A stretch of DNA of 59,116 nucleotides, taken from NCBI GenBank assembly GCA_017505535.1, contig JAFVPD010000029.1:1-59116 (forward strand). The letters are read 5' to 3'. This document shows positions 53,566 through 59,116 of the stretch, one piece after another; within the stretch, counting starts at the first letter, position 1, and the number at the start of each line of letters is the position of its first letter. The stretch comes from Muribaculaceae bacterium (GTDB taxonomy: Bacteria; Bacteroidota; Bacteroidia; Bacteroidales; Muribaculaceae). A program made the translations under genes and the position numbers. The notes below the pieces were generated by a model. That model searched no databases and was not told the DNA's origin. It was given only the letters and a program-made list of their open reading frames with translations.

Positions 53566-53646
53566 AAAAAGTCCTACGGAGTACGCAGGACTTTAGTTCT
53601 ACAGAACTTCGGCATTTAGCCTTATTGTGATAAGATGTAGAATAAT
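53566..53646 (-). ncRNA. tracrRNA of the type II-C CRISPR-Cas locus
   Basis: About 81 nt on the minus strand. Its 5' end is an anti-repeat: UUCUACAUC (53642-53634) pairs with GAUGUAGAA of the repeat (9 bp upper stem); UUAU (53633-53630) faces GUUU of the repeat as a bulge; and CACAA (53629-53625) pairs with UUGUG (lower stem). Then come a nexus-like hairpin GGC/GCC with UAAAU loop, a hairpin AGUUCU/AGAACU, and a terminator AAAGTCCT/AGGACTTT (53594-53587 and 53575-53568) followed by five T. The layout is the standard tracrRNA one. Start near 53646 is set by its promoter. Confidence 0.88.
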
Positions 53647-53650
53647 AGCA

Positions 53651-53682
53651 CAAAGTTATTGAAATTATTTTAAAATCCCAAA
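53651..53682 (-). promoter_or_regulatory. Promoter of the tracrRNA
   Basis: Minus strand TTTG (53682-53679), 20 bases, TAACTTTG (53658-53651). Full consensus. It predicts a start at 53646, exactly where the anti-repeat begins. Confidence 0.85.
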
Positions 53683-53698
53683 GAATGTAGTAAATTTG
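53668..53698 (+). promoter_or_regulatory. Promoter of cas9, overlapping that of the tracrRNA
   Basis: TAAATTTG (53691-53698) is a good -7 box; TTTT (53668-53671), 19 bases upstream, is a one-base-off -33. It overlaps the tracrRNA promoter on the other strand by 15 bases. Leader about 10 nt. Confidence 0.55.
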
Positions 53699-53714
53699 AG
53701 AAAAATTCAATACA

Positions 53715-56700
53715 ATGAAAAATTTTGAAGACACATTAGGCCTAGATTTAGGGACCAATTCTATTGGTTGGGCTATAGTAAGAAAGTATAATGATGGTTA
53801 TGAGTTGTTACATCGAGGAGTTGAAATTTTTCCTGAAGGTGTAGCTCGAGTAAAAGGCAATGAAGTGCCAATGGTGCAAACAAGAACACAAGCACGTGCA
53901 TTGAGGAGACATTATTTTCGCCGTAGATTGCGCAAGATTGAGGTGCTGAAGGTGTTAATAGATAATAGATTATGCCCAAATATATCGGAGGATATACTTT
54001 TAAATTGGAAACTCAAAAAGAAGTATCCGATGGTTGATGAGTTTTTAATATGGCAACGCACCGATGACAACAAAGACAAGAATCCGTATCATGATAGAAA
54101 TGAATGTTTGACTCGTAGATTGGATTTATCTAATGAGTCAGACCGGTTTATGCTTGGACGTGCATTATATCATTTAGCTCAACGTAGGGGCTTTTTGAGT
54201 AATCGAAAAGACGGCACAAAGGAGAGTGAAGGAGACGTTAAACGTAATATCACGAAACTCTCAGAAGAGATAGATGCGGCAGGTTGTATATATCTGGGTG
54301 AATATTTCTATAGATTATATCAAAACGGTGATAAAATAAGAGGGAAGCATACTGCCCGCAATGAACACTATATAAAAGAGTTTTATGCAATATGTGACAA
54401 ACAAGAGTTAAGTCCAGATTTGGTTGATGCGTTATATCGAGCGATATTTTATCAAAGACCACTTAAATCACAAAAAGGACAAGTCGGGAAATGTACATTT
54501 GAACCAACTAAGAGCCGATGCCCATTGTCTCATCCTTGTTTTGAAGAATTCCGAATGCTTTCCTTTATAAATAGTATAAAGGTTAAGACTATGTATGATT
54601 TTGACTATAGACCATTAAATGAATCAGAGGTCAAGTTGTGTATCCCGATGTTTATGAGAAAGTCAAAATCTAACTTTGATTTTGAGGATATAGCAAAAGC
54701 GATAGCCGGACGAAAGGAAAACTATGGATATAAAGATGATAGCAAAGATGCTGCTTATAAGTTTAATTATAAAATGTCAGCACTGGTGTCGGGGTGCCCG
54801 GTAACATCAAGTTTGAAGGCTATATTTGGGGATGATTGGAAAACAGAAATAGCAAGTGTCTATATTAAAGCTAAAGATAAATCAGAAAATGAAATATTAA
54901 ATGATGTTTGGCATGCATTATTTTCATTTGACGATGATGATAGATTGAAAGATTGGGCAAAAACAAATTTGCAGCTAGATGAAGAAAAAGCTAAAAAATT
55001 CACGGAAATACATATTCCTCAAGGATATGCATCTCTAAGTTTGAATGCAATAAATAAAATATTGGTTTATTTGCGTAGGGGTATGCGATATGATGAAGCA
55101 GTATTCTTGGCAAATATTAAATCAGTTTTGCCTAAAGATGTAGTTGAAGATGAAGTGCGCTTTGAGGAAATAATAAACGACCTTTATAGCGAATTAGTTA
55201 ATTATAAAACAGATAAAGAAAATCCCAAACATACAAAGCAAAGTGTAATAAGACAATATTTAGAAGATATACCAGGAGTGCGTATCGCTGACATAGATAA
55301 TAAGATATATCATCCGTCAATGATAGAGGCTTATCCAGATGCATTACCAAACAAAAATGGATTGGTGCTGTTGGGTTCTCCTCGAACCTCTTCAGTAAGA
55401 AATCCAATGGCAATGAGGGCATTGTTTAGATTGCGCCATCTTATTAATCAGTTAATAAAAGAAGGAAAAGTCAATCAATCAACAAAGATTAATATTGAAT
55501 TTTCTCGAAGTTTGAATGATGCTAATATGCGTAAAGCAATAGAGCAATATCAAAAAGAGCAGCACGAAAAGAGAGAAAACGCGCGCAAAAAAATTAAGCA
55601 TAATGTCAAACAGGACCTTAATAAAGATATAGAGCCAACCGAAGACGATATTTTGCGGTACATACTATGGGAAGAACAAGGTCAGCGGTGTTTATATACC
55701 GGACAAACAATAGATATTTCGGATATAATAGGCGCCAACCCAAAATTTGATTTTGAACATACCGTTCCACGTTCAAGGGGAGGAGATGATTCAATGATGA
55801 ATAAGACCTTGTGTGAATCAAAATTTAATCGAGAGATTAAACGAAATCAATTGCCTTCTGAAATTCCATCAGGGATAAGCGAACATGAGTCGGTAATTAA
55901 ATCTCGAAAATGGGAAGAAAAGATTGCGAAATATGAGATTCAGATTAGTGTGTTGAGAAAAAAGGCAGCTTCTGCAAGTACTAAAGAAGCTAAAGATGAT
56001 GCTATTGTGAAACGCCATAAGTTGCAGATGGAATTGGATTATTGGAAAGGTAAATATGAAAGATTTACGATGACAGAAGTGACAGGCGGGTTTACAAATC
56101 GCCAAGGTGTTGATATTGGCATTATCGGACGATATGCAAGAATGTATTTGAAGACATATTTTAACCAATATAGAGCAGAAGTTTCTAATGCTGAAAGTCG
56201 AGACTTTGATGTAAATCGTCAGATTTTTACAGTGAAAGGGGCTACTACAGCCGAATTTAGAGTGATGTGGGGATTACAGGAAGAGTATTCTAAGAAAGAA
56301 AGGGTAAACCATGTTCATCATTGTATCGACGCAATTGTTATAGCATGTATAGACCGTGTGCAATATCAAAAATGGGCTACATTTAAGCGCGATTCGGAAT
56401 CGGCATATTGGGATGGAAATTCAAAGCCTCGATTTGAAAAGCCATGGACAACATTTACCGAAGACGTAAAGTCGGTTTCAGATGAACTTTTGGTGTTTCA
56501 TTATACTGCTGACAATATGATGCGACAATCAAAGAAGAAAATGCGTGTTAGAGGTAGGATACAGCGGAATAAGGAAACAGGCAAAATAATATATCAGCAA
56601 GGTGATACAGCAAGAGGATCGTTGCACTTACAAACGTATTATGGCGCAATAAAACTTAATGACGAATTAATTTATGTCGTTAGAAAATCGCTTAGTGACC

Positions 56701-57413
56701 TTAAGCAAGAAGATGTGAAGAACATCATAGATGACGTGGTAAGAGAAAAAGTTGAAAAAGCAATAAAAGAAAGAGGATTTAAAGAGGCATTCAACACCCC
56801 TGTTTTGATGAATGAAGAAAAGGGTATTGAAATCAAAAGAGTTCGCTTAAAAGCCTCGTCGGTTAAATCTCCAATACACCTCAAAAAACAACGAGATGCT
56901 TCTGCAAAAGAGTACAAGCGGAATTATTATGTTGTAAATGATGAGAACTATTGTATGGCCATATACGAAGGTATTGGGCCCAAAGGTAAGAGTAAACGCA
57001 CATTTAAAATATTTAACAATCTTGATTCCGCAAGAGGATTGAAAAGAGACGATAAATGTAGTGTTATACCATTATCGGATAAAGATGATTATCCCTTGAA
57101 ATGGATTTTGAAAATTGGAACTATGGTGCTTTTTTATGAAAATTCACCAAGTGAGATTTATGAAGCACAAGTCTCAGATTTATCTCAACGATTATATAAG
57201 GTTTATGGTTTAGAAGGAGATGGCCGGATAAGATTTATTCATTGCCAAGATGCAGAAGGTAGCAGTAAAGATCAAACGCGATGGACTAAAGAATGTAATA
57301 GGGTGAAATTGAGAGTAAGGTGTAACAATTTGAAACTCTTGATTGAGGGCGTAGATTTTGACATGACAGTAACAGGCGAGATTAAATTTAAGAGGTTTTT
57401 AGGAAATGAATAA
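53715..57413 (+). CDS. cas9: Cas9 endonuclease, type II-C
   Basis: 1232 residues. RuvC-I 'GLDLGTNSIGWAIV' with Asp11; arginine-rich bridge helix (about 55-80, 'RALRRHYFRRRLRKIEVLK'); REC region; RuvC-II 'INIEFSRSLND' with Glu595; HNH domain 'DFEHTVPRSRGGDDSMMNK' with His682 and Asn696; RuvC-III 'NHVHHCIDAIVIACID' with His869 and Asp872; then a wedge/PAM-interacting domain. All six catalytic positions are intact. Size lies between compact II-C enzymes and II-A. There is no csn2 or cas4, so the locus is type II-C. The stop shares one base with cas1 (TAATG). It cuts DNA matching crRNA spacers next to a PAM that is not readable here. Confidence 0.97.
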   Translation: MKNFEDTLGLDLGTNSIGWAIVRKYNDGYELLHRGVEIFPEGVARVKGNEVPMVQTRTQARALRRHYFRRRLRKIEVLKVLIDNRLCPNISEDILLNWKLKKKYPMVDEFLIWQRTDDNKDKNPYHDRNECLTRRLDLSNESDRFMLGRALYHLAQRRGFLSNRKDGTKESEGDVKRNITKLSEEIDAAGCIYLGEYFYRLYQNGDKIRGKHTARNEHYIKEFYAICDKQELSPDLVDALYRAIFYQRPLKSQKGQVGKCTFEPTKSRCPLSHPCFEEFRMLSFINSIKVKTMYDFDYRPLNESEVKLCIPMFMRKSKSNFDFEDIAKAIAGRKENYGYKDDSKDAAYKFNYKMSALVSGCPVTSSLKAIFGDDWKTEIASVYIKAKDKSENEILNDVWHALFSFDDDDRLKDWAKTNLQLDEEKAKKFTEIHIPQGYASLSLNAINKILVYLRRGMRYDEAVFLANIKSVLPKDVVEDEVRFEEIINDLYSELVNYKTDKENPKHTKQSVIRQYLEDIPGVRIADIDNKIYHPSMIEAYPDALPNKNGLVLLGSPRTSSVRNPMAMRALFRLRHLINQLIKEGKVNQSTKINIEFSRSLNDANMRKAIEQYQKEQHEKRENARKKIKHNVKQDLNKDIEPTEDDILRYILWEEQGQRCLYTGQTIDISDIIGANPKFDFEHTVPRSRGGDDSMMNKTLCESKFNREIKRNQLPSEIPSGISEHESVIKSRKWEEKIAKYEIQISVLRKKAASASTKEAKDDAIVKRHKLQMELDYWKGKYERFTMTEVTGGFTNRQGVDIGIIGRYARMYLKTYFNQYRAEVSNAESRDFDVNRQIFTVKGATTAEFRVMWGLQEEYSKKERVNHVHHCIDAIVIACIDRVQYQKWATFKRDSESAYWDGNSKPRFEKPWTTFTEDVKSVSDELLVFHYTADNMMRQSKKKMRVRGRIQRNKETGKIIYQQGDTARGSLHLQTYYGAIKLNDELIYVVRKSLSDLKQEDVKNIIDDVVREKVEKAIKERGFKEAFNTPVLMNEEKGIEIKRVRLKASSVKSPIHLKKQRDASAKEYKRNYYVVNDENYCMAIYEGIGPKGKSKRTFKIFNNLDSARGLKRDDKCSVIPLSDKDDYPLKWILKIGTMVLFYENSPSEIYEAQVSDLSQRLYKVYGLEGDGRIRFIHCQDAEGSSKDQTRWTKECNRVKLRVRCNNLKLLIEGVDFDMTVTGEIKFKRFLGNE

Positions 57414-58306
57414 TGCTTAAAAGAGCTATTTATATAACAAGTGCAGTTAGCCTTTCGGTAAAAAGCAACCAATTAGTTATAAAACCGAAAGACGATGAGT
57501 GTGGGGTAAAACAAGTTCCGATAGAGGATATCGGCTTTGTTATTATAGAGCATCAACAAACTATGATAACAATACCTGCGATGAATGCATTGAGTGATAA
57601 TAATGTCTCATTAGTCTTTTGTGGGCAGAATATGATGCCAAGATCTATGCTTATGAATCTTGATACATGTTCAGTTCAAGGAGAACGATATCGAGCTCAA
57701 ATAGAAGCAAGTGTTCCCACTAAAAAGCAACTTTGGCAACAAATTGTAGCTGCTAAAATAAGGAATCAGAGCCAATTGTTATATAAGTTAGGGAAAAATG
57801 GTCAAAAATTAGCGCAACTATGCACAAATGTAAAAAGTGGAGATGTTGACAATCGAGAGGGTCTTGCAGCTAAGATTTATTGGAAAGAATTATTTGGCCC
57901 AGATTTTTATAGGAGTAGAGATGCAATGCCGCCAAATAATTTATTAAATTATGGATATACAATATTAAGAGCTGCGGTGACACGAGGATTGATGGGGTCG
58001 GGTTTGTTTCCTGCATTTGGACTATTCCATAGAAATCGTTCAAATGCATTTCCTCTTGCCGATGATATGATGGAGCCATATCGCCCATATGTTGATGAAG
58101 TGGTCTATCGGTTATATAACGAAGGAGTGGAGGAGTTGAATAAAGATGTGAAATCGCAAATTGTCAAGCTATTGTTTTCAGACACTTGCTTTAAAAATAT
58201 TACTCGGCCAATGGATATAGGAATTACTTACTCATGTGCGTCATTGGCAAAATTTTTTGCCGGAAGTACAAAAAAATTGAATTTCCCGGAGATAAGAATA
58301 GAATGA
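57413..58306 (+). CDS. cas1: Cas1 integrase, type II
   Basis: 297 residues, normal for type II Cas1. Metal/active residues are visible: Glu in 'AKIYWKELFGPDFY', His in 'FPAFGLFHRNRSNAF' and Asp in 'PLADDMMEPYRPYVDEVVY'. Works with Cas2 to insert new spacers at the leader end. Starts one base before the cas9 stop is finished, and ends 4 bases into cas2, so all three are co-translated. Confidence 0.97.
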   Translation: MLKRAIYITSAVSLSVKSNQLVIKPKDDECGVKQVPIEDIGFVIIEHQQTMITIPAMNALSDNNVSLVFCGQNMMPRSMLMNLDTCSVQGERYRAQIEASVPTKKQLWQQIVAAKIRNQSQLLYKLGKNGQKLAQLCTNVKSGDVDNREGLAAKIYWKELFGPDFYRSRDAMPPNNLLNYGYTILRAAVTRGLMGSGLFPAFGLFHRNRSNAFPLADDMMEPYRPYVDEVVYRLYNEGVEELNKDVKSQIVKLLFSDTCFKNITRPMDIGITYSCASLAKFFAGSTKKLNFPEIRIE

Positions 58307-58641
58307 GTGAATATCGATTAAATGCGTATCATATTATGTGGATTTTTGTGTTTTTTGATTTGCCGGTAACATCAAAGCAACAGAGGAAAAAAGCAACTAC
58401 ATTTCGCAAAAATCTTGAAAAAGATGGATTTACAATGTTTCAATATTCTGTATATATTCGTCATTGCCCATCAAAAGAAAGTATGGATGTGCATGTGAAG
58501 CGAGTAAAAGCATTTGTCCCTGATAGTGGAATGGTTAGTATATTGATGGTAACAGGAAAACAATTTGGAAGTATCATTAATTTTTATGGAAAAGTTGAAA
58601 AAGAAAAACCTGAAACTCCTCAACAATTAGAGTTTTTTTAG
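58303..58641 (+). CDS. cas2: Cas2 integrase subunit
   Basis: 112 residues from ATG 58303 ('MSEYRLNAYHIMWIFVFFDL'); the frame is open upstream, but the overlap with the cas1 stop (ATGA) identifies this start. The ferredoxin-like fold has the usual Asp in 'FVFFDLPVTSK' and 'YSVYIRHCPSKES'. Type II Cas2 are about 100-110 residues, so length is as expected. It ends at the border of the array leader. Confidence 0.95.
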   Translation: MSEYRLNAYHIMWIFVFFDLPVTSKQQRKKATTFRKNLEKDGFTMFQYSVYIRHCPSKESMDVHVKRVKAFVPDSGMVSILMVTGKQFGSIINFYGKVEKEKPETPQQLEFF

Positions 58642-58754
58642 TACATTTGCAAGGAAAAATACATTAATTATGCCACTTCCTTAGCTTAAAAAGGGATTTT
58701 TTTTAGGCTCAAAATGATGAAAGAGCCCATTAATAGGAAGTTTTGCCAACTAAG
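58642..58754 (+). other. CRISPR leader
   Basis: 113 AT-rich bases between cas2 and the first repeat, with no ORF. TACATTTG (58642-58649) is a -7 box match directly after the cas2 stop; no -33 partner seen. An inverted pair ACTTCCT (58675-58681) and AGGAAGT (58735-58741) encloses GGCTC/GAGCC and a run of eight T residues. The leader-proximal repeat is the first full one at 58755. Confidence 0.6.
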
Positions 58755-59116
58755 GTTGTGGTTTGATGTAGAAATAGAATAATATACAACGGCAAAAAAT
58801 TTGCGATACACCCACTTACCGTTGTGGTTTGATGTAGAAATAGAATAATATACAACTACCACCGGCTACACGAGGACTAACGTCCAGTTGTGGTTTGATG
58901 TAGAAATAGAATAATATACAACGGGAAATAAATATCCGTTTCGTCCCGGATGTTGTGGTTTGATGTAGAAATAGAATAATATACAACTCGGCTGATAATT
59001 GAAGTCTGTTAGCTACGGTTGTGGTTTGATGTAGAAATAGAATAATATACAACAGAACTCGCTCGCCAGTTTGTAAAAGCATCGTTGTGGTTTGATGTAG
59101 AAATAGAATAATATAC
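58755..59116 (+). CRISPR. Type II-C CRISPR array, six repeats and five spacers visible, continues beyond the window
   Basis: Repeats of 36 bp at 58755-58790, 58821-58856, 58887-58922, 58952-58987, 59018-59053 and a truncated one at 59084-59116 (33 bases shown). No base differs between them. Each begins GTTGTGGTTTGATG and ends AATAATATACAAC, with GTTGT/ACAAC complementary ends. Spacers are 30, 30, 29, 30 and 30 nt. The plus strand is the crRNA strand: its 5' part pairs with the tracrRNA anti-repeat. Same direction as cas9-cas1-cas2. The array end and total spacer number are outside the window. Confidence 0.98.

Noticed and set aside
58816..59082. 88-codon frame on the minus strand within the CRISPR array
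   Set aside because: The translated unit 'LYIILFLHQTTT' repeats because the DNA is the repeat array; it is not a gene.

Overview
The window looks like a chromosomal segment of a gut-type Bacteroidales bacterium (Muribaculaceae, Prevotella or Bacteroides relatives). The reasons are: promoters of the Bacteroidetes form TTTG-N19..21-TAnnTTTG in front of many genes; secreted proteins with type 9 secretion (T9SS)-like C-terminal tails; a DUF4296 lipoprotein; an EtfB-EtfA-acyl-CoA dehydrogenase operon; a cysteine-less PurF paralogue beside purL; and an almost cysteine-free DksA/TraR-like protein. No rRNA or tRNA gene was seen. All family assignments come from reading motifs; no database search was run.

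Layout. 1-4432: end of a beta-propeller protein and a 1313-residue secreted amidase-like protein. 4433-8550: a gene remnant, rmuC (minus strand), and an SGNH hydrolase/MBOAT O-acyltransferase pair. 8660-13470: a phosphate-type set of porin, sensor kinase and PiT transporter fused to a PhoU-like domain. 13500-17090: hydrolase, membrane-anchored MurF-like ligase and D-Ala-D-Ala ligase. 17130-20830: an accessory block with a promoter-driven structured RNA of about 290 nt, three AT-rich genes without homologues I recognise, and a HAD/ADP-ribosylglycohydrolase fusion. 20846-29830 (minus strand): acyl-CoA dehydrogenase with its electron-transfer flavoprotein, then a PurF-like protein and PurL. 29996-32960: an isolated two-gene module with its own promoter, a PD-(D/E)XK-like protein overlapping a beta-CASP-like metallo-beta-lactamase protein. 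32962-38260: polysaccharide export (Wza-like, Wzc-like) and a secreted transglutaminase-like protein. 38340-43560: aquaporin, elongation factor P, membrane pyrophosphatase, porin. 43560-47460: a leucine-rich-repeat surface protein with an apparent frameshift, flanked on both sides by the same repeat blocks in different order. 47650-53470: ileS, dksA-like, lspA, a DUF4296 lipoprotein and a small conserved-looking protein. 53566-59116: a type II-C CRISPR-Cas locus.

The CRISPR locus is complete apart from the far end of the array. A tracrRNA on the minus strand can be read base by base: promoter, anti-repeat, nexus hairpin, second hairpin and terminator. It diverges from cas9, whose promoter overlaps that of the tracrRNA. 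cas9, cas1 and cas2 overlap by 1 and 4 bases, and a 36-bp repeat array with 29-30 nt spacers follows and runs off the window. The anti-repeat pairs with the repeat through a lower stem, a 4/4 bulge and a 9-bp upper stem.

The best candidates for something undescribed are the PD-(D/E)XK/beta-CASP module (30042-32881), the structured RNA with a possible switch at its 3' end (17188-17480), the HAD-ADP-ribosylglycohydrolase fusion (19414-20778), and the shuffled repeats around the frameshifted LRR gene (43669-47456).
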